The notes under the pieces: generated by a model | Told to the model about the DNA's origin: nothing | Database searches by the model: none | What the model saw: only the letters and a program-made list of their open reading frames with translations | Program-made: the position numbers and the translations under genes | Origin: a virus | IMG/VR virus record: IMGVR_UViG_3300035670_000367 | Location: 1 to 46,482 of that record | Direction: 5' to 3' (one strand) | Length of the DNA: 46,482 bases | Shown here: in pieces, positions 1 through 8,149 of the stretch | Layout: the number at the start of each line of letters is the position of its first letter | Numbering within the stretch: the first letter of the stretch is position 1

Positions 1-2
1 CA

Positions 3-821
3 TCCGCTCACTCAATGCAGTTCGTAGGACCACCTTTTACATTTTCATTTAAACAAATTGGTACGAACTGCGGAACGTTGTCCGCGCATTCTGCTGTAGA
101 AGCGGAGAACGTTGTTTATTGGATGTCAGATGGAGCTTTTTACCTGTTTGACGGAGTCGTGAAGGAAATTCCATGTTCAGTACAAGATTATGTATTTCAA
201 GATTTAAATGAAGATGAGCATTCTATTATTTATGCTGGAGTTAATTTAGATTTTTCAGAAGTGAATTGGTTCTATGCATCTGGTAGTTCAACTGCAATAG
301 ATAGAGTTGTAACTTATAACTATCTTGAAAGAGTATGGACTATTGGAACTTTAGCTAGAACAACTTGGGCTTCTAAAGATATATTTGCAAATCCACTTGC
401 AACTAAATATATGCCAAACTCAACAACTCTTGCACAACCAACTGTTATTGGATTAACAGCAGGTGTGTCCACTTTATATGATCAAGAAAAAGGAGTAAAT
501 GATGATACAAGTCCAATTACAGCTTACATTGAATCTGGGGACGTAGATATTGTAGATGGAAATAATAATTTATTTATTAAACGATACATACCTGATTTTA
601 AAGATCAACAAGGTGCATTAAATATTCAATTTTTAGTTAGACAATATCCAGGTTCAGTTCAAACTGTTGCATCTAGTACAGTTGTATATTCAACAACAAC
701 TAAAGTAGACTTTCGCGCGCGCGGAAGACAAGCTGCAATTAAAATTGTAAGTTCAGATGTTGATACTAAATGGAGATTTGGAACATTAAGAATTGATGGT
801 CAAGAGGATGGTTTAAGATAA
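3..821 (+). CDS. Tail / packaged-DNA stabilisation-like protein, 5'-truncated
   Basis: The frame is open to the left edge, so only the C-terminal part is present. The first in-frame ATG, at 15, is internal rather than a start. The sequence is beta-rich, and its C-terminus (WRFGTLRIDGQEDGLR) resembles the end of proteins annotated in podoviruses as gp10-like stabilisation or tail-nozzle proteins. These sit at the head-tail junction and plug the portal channel. The gene lies upstream of a fibre-like gene and ends in a 1-base overlap (TAATG) with the next. The role is inferred from this C-terminal resemblance and from context; no catalytic motif is visible. Confidence 0.6.
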   Translation, partial: SAHSMQFVGPPFTFSFKQIGTNCGTLSAHSAVEAENVVYWMSDGAFYLFDGVVKEIPCSVQDYVFQDLNEDEHSIIYAGVNLDFSEVNWFYASGSSTAIDRVVTYNYLERVWTIGTLARTTWASKDIFANPLATKYMPNSTTLAQPTVIGLTAGVSTLYDQEKGVNDDTSPITAYIESGDVDIVDGNNNLFIKRYIPDFKDQQGALNIQFLVRQYPGSVQTVASSTVVYSTTTKVDFRARGRQAAIKIVSSDVDTKWRFGTLRIDGQEDGLR

Positions 822-1003
822 TGGCTAAACTAGATCAACCCAGATTAGCAAACGCTACACCTGTTTATAGTCAACAACAGATGGACCAGATTATTAGAAC
901 ACTAGAGCAGATGGTGTTACAATTAAATAATACCTTTACACAAGATGTGCAAGATACAGCTGAAGCTCAAACTTGGTATATGTCTGGAAGGAATGGCTGT
1001 TAA
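821..1003 (+). CDS. Small conserved phage protein, 60 aa
   Basis: It starts inside the stop codon of the tail gene and ends in the same kind of overlap with the fibre-like gene, so it is coupled to both. The protein is mostly helical and rich in Gln (PVYSQQQMDQIIRTLEQMV), with no cysteine pairs, membrane segment or catalytic motif. Its position between two virion genes suggests a small structural or assembly component. No function is assigned. Confidence 0.7.
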   Translation: MAKLDQPRLANATPVYSQQQMDQIIRTLEQMVLQLNNTFTQDVQDTAEAQTWYMSGRNGC

Positions 1004-2235
1004 TGAGTCTTTGTAATAATGTAAATATAGGTAATGGTGAGTTAGTTACCTTTGGTGGTAACAATCTAGATGCATTTGGAAGACTTCGAGTTTCAAATCC
1101 TCTTACAATCTTTGATAGTAAAAGTATTATGTCAAAGAATAATCTATTTGATGAATCAACAGCTAATGGCGGAACAGTTACTTATACAGCTAACAAATCA
1201 ACAGTTAATTTAAATGTAACTGAAGCATCAGGTTCAAAGACTATAAGACAATCTAAAAGAGTAATGTCTTATCAACCAGGTAAATCATTGCTTATTTTTA
1301 ATACCTTTGTAATGAATACACAGACTGAAAACTTAAAACAAAAGGTTGGATTATTTGATGGTAATAATGGAATATTCTTTCAAGATACAGGTACAGGTTA
1401 TCAAATCGTAAGACGTACTTATACATCAGGTGCAGCTGTAGATACTGAAATTAATCAATCAGCGTGGAACGGGGATAAACTAAATGGAACAGGTGCAAGT
1501 GGATTTACGTTAAATGCAGCAACATCAAATATATTATTTATAGATATTGAATGGTTAGGAGTAGGTTCAGTTAGAGTTGGATTTGTTATTAATGGTCAAT
1601 TAATTACAGCGCATACATTTAATAATGCTAATAGTTTAACAACTGTTTACATGCAAACAGCAAATCTTCCTATTAGATACGAAATAGAAAGAACTGGAAC
1701 ATTAACAGCAGGAACTTATACATTACAACAAATATGTTCTTCTTGTATTTCTGAAGGAGGTTATTCACCAGAAGGAGTACAACAAATGATTGGAACAACT
1801 CAAATTAATGCAGGAGTTAATTTAACAACAGCTAATACTTATTATAATATAGCAACTATTAGAATTAAATCAGGAAGACCGTATGCAGTCATTGTTCCTG
1901 CAGGAACAGATGTTTTAAATATATCCAATAATGATTTTGAATGGGGATTATTTATTAATGCAACACCTTCATCAGCATTTTCATATACAAGTTTTAGTGA
2001 TAACGTAGAATATGACTTAACGACTGTTGATTTAACTGCAACAGGCACAAGAGTTGCAGGTGGATATATGGGTGGAAAAACCGCACCAAGTACAATTGGT
2101 GGAGATGCGTTTGCTTTTGCATATCAACTCGGACAAACAATTGGTGGAACATCTGATACTTTAACATTAGGTGTAAGAGCAGGATCAGCAAATGGAGATG
2201 TATCTGGTTTAATTAAATGGTATGATTTAACATGA
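1003..2235 (+). CDS. Tail fibre / virion structural protein
   Basis: I place the start at ATG 1003 (410 aa), which overlaps the previous stop by one base and follows the purine-rich GGAAGG at 986-991. A longer TTG-initiated reading is possible but less likely. The N-terminal motif DAFGRLRVS followed by LTIFDSK, and then a segment on the pattern VMSYQPGKSLLIF, is typical of structural proteins of marine T4-like and T7-like phages. The rest is Thr/Asn/Gly-rich beta sequence, as in fibre or baseplate-type proteins. It is likely exposed on the tail and involved in host contact. Its exact place in the virion is inferred. Confidence 0.65.
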   Translation: MSLCNNVNIGNGELVTFGGNNLDAFGRLRVSNPLTIFDSKSIMSKNNLFDESTANGGTVTYTANKSTVNLNVTEASGSKTIRQSKRVMSYQPGKSLLIFNTFVMNTQTENLKQKVGLFDGNNGIFFQDTGTGYQIVRRTYTSGAAVDTEINQSAWNGDKLNGTGASGFTLNAATSNILFIDIEWLGVGSVRVGFVINGQLITAHTFNNANSLTTVYMQTANLPIRYEIERTGTLTAGTYTLQQICSSCISEGGYSPEGVQQMIGTTQINAGVNLTTANTYYNIATIRIKSGRPYAVIVPAGTDVLNISNNDFEWGLFINATPSSAFSYTSFSDNVEYDLTTVDLTATGTRVAGGYMGGKTAPSTIGGDAFAFAYQLGQTIGGTSDTLTLGVRAGSANGDVSGLIKWYDLT

Positions 2236-2570
2236 GCAACGTATATAAAAACGCTTTTTATGATCCGACGACCACGGCTAGTACAACCGTGTATACTTGT
2301 AATGCAACTGCACGCGCGATTATTCAAAACATTCAAATTGCAAATGAATCAGGTTCTAAAGTTGTTAGAGTATCTGTTTATGATTCGTCAGCAACTACAA
2401 CTTACATTGTAGCGTATGCATCTATTACAGGACCGATGACATGTAATTTAGCAAATGGCCCAATTATATTACAAGAAGGAGATGCGCTATTACTTGACAC
2501 CAGTATAACAACTAGTGTAAGTGGTACTATATCAATAATGGAAGTGAATAGAGGATCATTAACGACGTAA
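2232..2570 (+). CDS. Small virion-associated beta protein
   Basis: This 112-aa protein overlaps the fibre-like gene by ATGA and the next gene by TAATG. It is almost entirely short beta segments rich in Thr, Ser and Val (TTASTTVYTCNATARAIIQ), with a C-terminal segment IILQEGDALLLDTSITT of the kind seen in small tail-tip or fibre-accessory proteins. No catalytic residues are seen. A structural role is inferred from composition and position. Confidence 0.6.
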   Translation: MSNVYKNAFYDPTTTASTTVYTCNATARAIIQNIQIANESGSKVVRVSVYDSSATTTYIVAYASITGPMTCNLANGPIILQEGDALLLDTSITTSVSGTISIMEVNRGSLTT

Positions 2571-2743
2571 TGAAAGAAATAAAAGTAATTTGTGATTCAG
2601 AAATCACAATTAGAAATATAAAGACAGGACACGTTTATAAAAACGAAGAAGAGGTTAAAGCAGATCTAAATGCTAAACCTGAAGATATTAAACGCGATGT
2701 TAAAATCATAGTTCCTACCATTCCACTATTCAGTAAAACATGA
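2570..2743 (+). CDS. Small protein before the glyco/methyl block, 57 aa
   Basis: ATG 2570 overlaps the previous stop, and the TGA at 2741-2743 overlaps the next start (ATGA), giving an unbroken reading frame of 57 codons. It begins MKEIKVICDSEITIRN and continues with HVYKNEEEVKADL. The product is charged and soluble, with no membrane segment. Coupling at both ends is the main evidence that it is real. Function unknown. Confidence 0.65.
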   Translation: MKEIKVICDSEITIRNIKTGHVYKNEEEVKADLNAKPEDIKRDVKIIVPTIPLFSKT

Positions 2744-3363
2744 CACTTTCAAATGAGTGGAGAAGAATGCAGCACTATAGAAATATGGGTCTGAAATTTA
2801 ATAAAGTTTTAGATATTGGTGCTTTTGAAGGTATCTGGGCCCAGAATTTTAAGAACATATATCCTGATGCAGATGTCTTAATGATTGAAGCAAATGAAGA
2901 AAAAGAAGAAATATTAAAAAAGATTGGTCCTTATAAAATAGCATTACTAGGCAAAGAGAATAATAAAGAAGTAGACTATTATAAATGTTTAGATGGTTTG
3001 CAAACAGGCAATACTATTTATAAAGAAAATACAGATTTTAAATTTGCACCAGTAAAGAAAAAAACAATAACTTTACCAACTTTATTAAATTCAGAAGATG
3101 GTTATGATTTAATTAAGATGGACGTACAAGGATCTGAATTAGATATTATTCAAGGCGCTGTACCTATTATAAAAAAGACAACTCATTTAATTCTTGAAAC
3201 ACAGATTCTTAACTTTAATGATAAAGCACCAAGACTTACAGATATAGTTTGTTATTTAAATACATTAAATTTTTCATTAATTGATGTAATTGACTTACAT
3301 TATTCTTTAAATAACATATTATTTCAAATAGATGTTTTATTTGAAAGAAGAATAAATGATTAA
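2740..3363 (+). CDS. FkbM-family SAM-dependent methyltransferase
   Basis: A Rossmann-type class I methyltransferase of 207 aa. The SAM-binding motif I is VLDIGAFEG at about residues 23-31, followed by an acidic residue at the end of strand 2 (VLMIEAN). The FkbM signature DLIKMDVQGSELDIIQGA lies near residues 122-139. FkbM enzymes usually O-methylate sugars or small molecules. It is the first gene of a four-gene block with a second methyltransferase and two glycosyltransferases, which suggests modification of a glycan on the virion or host surface. The substrate cannot be read from the sequence. Confidence 0.85.
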   Translation: MTLSNEWRRMQHYRNMGLKFNKVLDIGAFEGIWAQNFKNIYPDADVLMIEANEEKEEILKKIGPYKIALLGKENNKEVDYYKCLDGLQTGNTIYKENTDFKFAPVKKKTITLPTLLNSEDGYDLIKMDVQGSELDIIQGAVPIIKKTTHLILETQILNFNDKAPRLTDIVCYLNTLNFSLIDVIDLHYSLNNILFQIDVLFERRIND

Positions 3364-4057
3364 ATATCATACCCCTATTACAGAAATTTATGATTTCCTT
3401 GGTAAGTTTATTACTAAAGGTATGAAAGTATTAGAGCTTGGACCTGGAGTTCTTCCTTTTCCATATGCAACTCATTTTTGTGGTTGGTTAGATTCTGAAA
3501 GAGAAAAGTTATCTAATTATAAAGTTGTTGATTTTTCTAAAGATAAATTTCCATATGAAGATAAAGAATTTAATTTTGTTTATGCAAGACACGTTTTAGA
3601 AGATTTATATAATCCATTTAATTGTATAGAAGAAATGTCTAGAGTTGCAAAAGCTGGTTTTATTGAATGTCCATCTCCATTAGCTGAAGTATCTAGAGAA
3701 TCTGAAAATTGGAAAGATGAAAATTATAAATTCAAATGGAGAGGATATAATCATCATCATTATTTTATTTGGAATGATGGTCAATTGAATTTTTTACATA
3801 AATTTCCAGTTGTTGAACATATGCAAATAAATGAAGAAGATCGTGTATTAGAACTTTTAAAAGATAAGTATAATTGGAATACTTATTATCTGTGGAAAGA
3901 TAACATAAAATATAAACATCACGAACACCCAAAAGATTATTTTGCACCAGGTAATAATGAATATGCAGAATTAGTGGTAAAAGGAGTTAATAGTTCAATA
4001 ATTAATGCTGGAAACTTTAAGAAAAAAATGCTAAAGATAGAGAGTGAAAGAAGTTAA
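3356..4057 (+). CDS. Class I SAM-dependent methyltransferase
   Basis: It overlaps the FkbM gene by 8 bases. Motif I is VLELGPGVLPFPY near residue 25. The segment DKFPYEDKEFNFVYARHVLE at about 62-81 matches the post-motif region of type-11 methyltransferases (acidic strand 4, then H-x-L-E). The C-terminal half is His/Trp/Tyr-rich (YNHHHYFIWNDGQLNF) and does not match a family I can name. It is probably a sugar or small-molecule methyltransferase working with its neighbours. Substrate unknown. Confidence 0.75.
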   Translation: MIKYHTPITEIYDFLGKFITKGMKVLELGPGVLPFPYATHFCGWLDSEREKLSNYKVVDFSKDKFPYEDKEFNFVYARHVLEDLYNPFNCIEEMSRVAKAGFIECPSPLAEVSRESENWKDENYKFKWRGYNHHHYFIWNDGQLNFLHKFPVVEHMQINEEDRVLELLKDKYNWNTYYLWKDNIKYKHHEHPKDYFAPGNNEYAELVVKGVNSSIINAGNFKKKMLKIESERS

Positions 4058-4060
4058 AAT

Positions 4061-4993
4061 ATGAATCCTAAAGGTGGAACAGAGATCTTAAAAGAACAAC
4101 TTATTGCTCAACTACCAGAAGAATCATTAGATGGAATTAATCTAATTGGTTCTATTTGTCATCCATCACTTGTTAAAGAAGATAAGATAAACATTCTTTG
4201 GCAACATTTAAGTTATGATCAGCCCAATGTTAGGTTAATGCAAGATCGTAAATTCGTAGATTCCATTGATTACTTTATCTATGTTAGTCATTGGCAGTAC
4301 AATAGATTTAGAGAAATTTATAAAATTCCAGAATACAAATCTTTTGTAATTAAGAATGCAACTCATACATTTGATATAGTTGAAAAACAAAAAGATAATA
4401 AAATAAAATTATTATATACCTCAACTCCTTGGCGTGGACTTGCAGTATTAATTAAATCCATTGAGATATTAAACAAAACAAGAGAAGATTTTGAGGTTGA
4501 TATTTATTCATCTACTAAAATATATGGATCAAAATTTGATGAAAATGAAAAAGATAAATTTGAAGTATTATTTGATAAATGTAAAAATACACCTAATGTT
4601 AATTATCTTGGTTATGCAGATAATGATTCAGTAAGAGTTGCAGTACAAAAAGCTCACATTTATGCTTATCCCTCTATCTTTGAAGAAACATCTTGTCTTG
4701 CTGTTATAGAAGCGATGTCAGCAGGATGTCATGTTGTTACAACTAACTATGGTGCTTTACCTGAAACCTGTGGTGAGTTTGCAACGATGATTGAATTTGA
4801 TTCTAGTGGCCAGAATTTAATTGAACGATATGCAGAAACATTAAACTCTGTCATTGACAATTATAAAAATAATTTATATAAGGATGATTTAGAAATGCAA
4901 ATTAAATACTATAACAAAAATTATTCCTGGGAAACCAGAATACAAGAATGGAAAAACTTTTTAAATTATGTCAGAACAGAAAAAACACGTTAA
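4061..4993 (+). CDS. Glycosyltransferase family 4 (GT-B)
   Basis: 310 aa. The N-terminal GG of NPKGGTEILKEQL is the usual donor-side glycine loop. The C-terminal domain has LLYTSTPWRGLAVLIKSIEI, then YLGYADNDSVRVAVQKA and the GT4 E-x7-E region SIFEETSCLAVIEAMSAG. The product transfers a sugar from a nucleotide-sugar donor. It is shorter than most GT4 enzymes because the N-terminal domain is compact. It lies 3 bases after the methyltransferase and overlaps the next gene by 26 bases. Confidence 0.85.
   Translation: MNPKGGTEILKEQLIAQLPEESLDGINLIGSICHPSLVKEDKINILWQHLSYDQPNVRLMQDRKFVDSIDYFIYVSHWQYNRFREIYKIPEYKSFVIKNATHTFDIVEKQKDNKIKLLYTSTPWRGLAVLIKSIEILNKTREDFEVDIYSSTKIYGSKFDENEKDKFEVLFDKCKNTPNVNYLGYADNDSVRVAVQKAHIYAYPSIFEETSCLAVIEAMSAGCHVVTTNYGALPETCGEFATMIEFDSSGQNLIERYAETLNSVIDNYKNNLYKDDLEMQIKYYNKNYSWETRIQEWKNFLNYVRTEKTR
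4854..4882 (+). promoter_or_regulatory. Possible intragenic sigma70-type promoter
   Basis: TTGACA at 4854-4859, a 17-base spacer and TATAAG at 4877-4882 lie inside the end of the GT4 gene, about 85 bases before the next glycosyltransferase. The match is strong, but the DNA is AT-rich coding sequence, so chance is a real alternative. Confidence 0.3.
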
Positions 4994-5714
4994 GCTATTT
5001 ATAGCAACACCAGCATTCGGTCATCAAGTAACAACCAATTATGCAAACAGTTTATTAAAGTTTGTATCAACATCTCATCCAAGATTAGCAGTAGCATCAG
5101 CAGTACACATGCAATCAGGAATGGCTTTAGTTACTCAAGCTAGAAATAATTGTGTAGCTTATTTTCTTAATTCAGACTGCACGCATTTTTTATTTATAGA
5201 CGCGGACATTGGATTTGAACCAGAAGCAATCTTTAGATTAATAGAAAAAGACGTACCTTTATGTTTAACACCATATCCAGTTAAAGGTTATGGTAAAGAT
5301 AATCAATTACAATTCATAGTTCATTTTCCAGATAAAAATAATGTAAGAGTAGATAAAGATGGCTTTGCAGAAATAGTTGCAGGACCTACCGGATTCATGA
5401 TGATTAAAAGAGAAGTCTTCACTAAACTTGCAGAGAAATATCCAGAACGAAAAACAGTTAATAAACAATTAGTAGGTAATAAAGTAGAGACTATGGAAAA
5501 AGGTTGGTATACCTTCTTTGAAACAGCACAAGATCCTGAAAATGGATACCTTGGTGAAGACATTGCTTTCTGCAGATTATGGACTAATATTGGTGGTAAA
5601 ATATACGCGGATACACAAACGCCGCTCACGCATTTCGGATCGCATGCATTTCATGGTAGTTTAAGCACAATGTTTGCTAAACAAAAACCGATTGACGATA
5701 AGAAAAAAGAGTAG
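4968..5714 (+). CDS. GT-A-like glycosyltransferase
   Basis: 248 aa. It begins with KLFIATPAFGHQVTTNYANS and carries a D-x-D metal site in THFLFIDADIGFEPEAIF at about residue 72, the hallmark of GT-A nucleotide-sugar transferases. A later GEDIAFCRLW segment resembles the acceptor-side ED motif. Similar proteins occur in many marine phage tail regions. It is the last gene of the glyco/methyl block; transcription may continue into the virion genes 48 bases downstream. Donor and acceptor are unknown. Confidence 0.75.
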   Translation: MSEQKKHVKLFIATPAFGHQVTTNYANSLLKFVSTSHPRLAVASAVHMQSGMALVTQARNNCVAYFLNSDCTHFLFIDADIGFEPEAIFRLIEKDVPLCLTPYPVKGYGKDNQLQFIVHFPDKNNVRVDKDGFAEIVAGPTGFMMIKREVFTKLAEKYPERKTVNKQLVGNKVETMEKGWYTFFETAQDPENGYLGEDIAFCRLWTNIGGKIYADTQTPLTHFGSHAFHGSLSTMFAKQKPIDDKKKE

Positions 5715-5762
5715 TAAATTATACCTTTTTCAGGTTTTTGAGCCTGCCTTAACTTAACAACT

Positions 5763-7262
5763 ATGGCAATAGCAAGATCACAAATGTATAGACAATTATA
5801 TGGAATAGGTAACCTAGTAAAACGTGAAGAATACGGTTTAGGTAGTAAACTTAAAAAATTTGTAAGAAACGTTATACCAAATGAAGTAGCAGAGATTGCA
5901 GTTAAAGCTGCACCATTTGTTGCTCCATTTAATCCATTATTAGCAGGCGCAATGTCTGCTGTAGGTTCTTTTGATCAAACTGGTAGAATTGGAAGTAGTA
6001 TTAAAGCTGGTTTAATAAATTATGGTTTAGGACAAGTAGCAAGATTTGCTGGTGGTGCAGGATTTCAAGGGGGTATTGATCCTTTTGCTGGATATAGTTC
6101 AGCTGGAAGTTTTGGTGGTTTAGGAAGTTTATTTACAAGTCCGATAGGAACACAAACTGGATTTCAATTAGGACAATATGATTTCTTTAAACCTTATTCA
6201 GGAACTCCAACTCAAGATCTTTTAAAAGCACCTACTACAGGTTATACAGGTGGTGTTGATTTAGCTCCATCAGAATTAACCGGTGGAAGAACTGCTGCTG
6301 AATTACAAAGTTCATTGGTAAGTGGAGGTGGTTTAAGTCCTACTGAAACAGGTAGATCTGCTTCTGAATTAATAAAAACATATGGAACACAACCTGGAAC
6401 ACAACCTGGTTATATAGACTTAATTCAAAAAGCTGGTTCATTAGATCCTAATGTTTCTATTTCACAAAGATTTGATGCAGTTAAGGATTTAAGTCAAAAA
6501 GCTTTACAAGACATTTATACAAAACCTGTAAGAAATGCTGCAGGAGAAATAGTTGATCGTGAATTAGATAAACAAGCATTAATTTCTACAGCAGTTACAG
6601 CAGCTACTTATGCTGATGCAATAGGACTTTTAAGTAAAGCAGGTGACCCTAATCCTGAAAAAACATTAAGCGAAGCAGATTATCAAAGATTAAGAGTTGA
6701 CCCAGAAAAAGTTAGATATGCTTCTTTAACACCACAAGCTTTTGGAATAAGAAATTTATCAGCAGATGGTGGCATAATGAATGATATGCAAAGTGGTGTT
6801 TTAAGTATTACTTTAACTCCGGCTAACAGAGAAAAATTTCAAGTTGGTGGTATGAAAAGAGACATGTCTAATAATAGAATATCTCAAATCATACAATTAA
6901 TAAGAGATGCTGAATCTGTGGGTGATAAAGAAAAAGCAGAGGAATTAAGGTTAGACTTATTTAGAGAAACCAAAAAAGCAGATGGTGGTAGAATAGGTTA
7001 TTTTATGGGTAGTGAAATACCTGTGAGACAAAATCAAGGTGGAGTAACAGAATTAGATTTAAGAAATAAAGGAGGATTCATTCCAGTTGGAATTAAAGAA
7101 AAAGCAGACGATGTTCCTGCGATGTTAAGTAAAAATGAGTTCGTATTTACAGCAGATGCAGTAAGGGGTGCTGGAAAAGGAAGTATTAACAAAGGTGCTC
7201 AAAAGATGTATAAGTTAATGAAGTCTTTGGAGAAAAAAGTAAAAAAACAAAAGGTTAAATAA
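5763..7262 (+). CDS. Virion protein with DDVPAMLS C-terminal motif
   Basis: 499 aa. The N-terminus has an amphipathic to hydrophobic stretch (AVKAAPFVAPFNPLLAGAM), and the middle is Gly/Ser/Thr-rich. The C-terminus carries DDVPAMLSKNEFVFTADAVR and then a Lys-rich helix, a module repeatedly seen at the ends of large structural proteins in marine phages. A GGRIGYFMG segment near residue 415 is another shared motif. Together with the next three genes it probably forms the internal or ejected part of the virion. It ends directly before the next ATG. Exact role unknown. Confidence 0.6.
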   Translation: MAIARSQMYRQLYGIGNLVKREEYGLGSKLKKFVRNVIPNEVAEIAVKAAPFVAPFNPLLAGAMSAVGSFDQTGRIGSSIKAGLINYGLGQVARFAGGAGFQGGIDPFAGYSSAGSFGGLGSLFTSPIGTQTGFQLGQYDFFKPYSGTPTQDLLKAPTTGYTGGVDLAPSELTGGRTAAELQSSLVSGGGLSPTETGRSASELIKTYGTQPGTQPGYIDLIQKAGSLDPNVSISQRFDAVKDLSQKALQDIYTKPVRNAAGEIVDRELDKQALISTAVTAATYADAIGLLSKAGDPNPEKTLSEADYQRLRVDPEKVRYASLTPQAFGIRNLSADGGIMNDMQSGVLSITLTPANREKFQVGGMKRDMSNNRISQIIQLIRDAESVGDKEKAEELRLDLFRETKKADGGRIGYFMGSEIPVRQNQGGVTELDLRNKGGFIPVGIKEKADDVPAMLSKNEFVFTADAVRGAGKGSINKGAQKMYKLMKSLEKKVKKQKVK

Positions 7263-8147
7263 ATGGCAGAAACAACAACGATATCAAGACCAGCCCCGTA
7301 TTTAGAAGCAGCGGGTCAATCATATTTAGATCTACTAACTAAAAGAGTTGCGCAAGCTCCAACAGCTGCAGAACTACAGGCAATGTCTCCACAAATTGCT
7401 GGGCAGAATGTTTTAACACAACAAGCTCAACAACAAGCTGCAACACAAGCAGGACTAGGTGCATTAACTTTTGATCCTACAACTGGAGCAGTTACAGGAG
7501 TTGGAACAGGAACAGGTATTGCAGGGTATGAACCATTTTTACAACAAGCTCAACAGTATACAGGACCACAAGCTTATCAACAGTTTATGTCTCCTTATCA
7601 ACAAGATGTTATATCAACTACTCTTTCTGAATTTGATAGACAAAGACAAATTGCACAACAACAAATTGGAGCGCAAGCTATTCAACAAGGAGCATTTGGT
7701 GGAGCAAGAGAAGGTATTCAACAAGCAGAATTTGGTGCACAAACTTTACAAGATAGAGCAGCTTTAGAAGCTCAATTAAGACAACAAGGATTTCAACAAG
7801 CAAATATTTTAGCTGCACAAGCATTTGGTCAACAAGGACAACTTGCTACACTGCAACCTACTTTAGAAGCACAACAAGTTCAACAATTAGGAGCTGCAGG
7901 AACACAAAATTTAGCTTACCAACAAGCAGTACTAGATGCACAAAGACAAGCTGCACAATTCCAATATCAAGAACCTTATACAAGATTACAGGCTCTTGGA
8001 TCAGGAATTGGTGGTTTGTTAGCTGGATATCCTCAACCAGGATTTTCACAAGTAAGTACTCCTCAACAACAAGTTAGTCCTTTAAGCACGGCTCTTTCTG
8101 CTGGTGCCGGTATTTATGGATTAAGTAGTTTATTTGGAAGAGGATAA
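7263..8147 (+). CDS. Gln/Ala-rich internal virion (ejection-type) protein
   Basis: 294 aa and extremely rich in Gln and Ala. The conserved core is YEPFLQQAQQY, then FMSPYQQDVISTTLSEFDRQ and GAQAIQQGAFGGAREGIQQA. This core recurs in proteins of many podoviruses that sit between tail and internal virion genes and are thought to be DNA-ejection components. A long helical coiled segment runs from about residue 95 to 235, and the C-terminus is Gly/Ser-rich. It starts one base after the previous stop codon. The ejection role is inferred from family context. Confidence 0.6.
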   Translation: MAETTTISRPAPYLEAAGQSYLDLLTKRVAQAPTAAELQAMSPQIAGQNVLTQQAQQQAATQAGLGALTFDPTTGAVTGVGTGTGIAGYEPFLQQAQQYTGPQAYQQFMSPYQQDVISTTLSEFDRQRQIAQQQIGAQAIQQGAFGGAREGIQQAEFGAQTLQDRAALEAQLRQQGFQQANILAAQAFGQQGQLATLQPTLEAQQVQQLGAAGTQNLAYQQAVLDAQRQAAQFQYQEPYTRLQALGSGIGGLLAGYPQPGFSQVSTPQQQVSPLSTALSAGAGIYGLSSLFGRG

Positions 8148-8149
8148 AT

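Noticed and set aside
1842-2336. Minus-strand frames inside the fibre-like genes
   Set aside because: They are shadows of plus-strand coding sequence, with low-complexity translations and no ribosome-binding sites.
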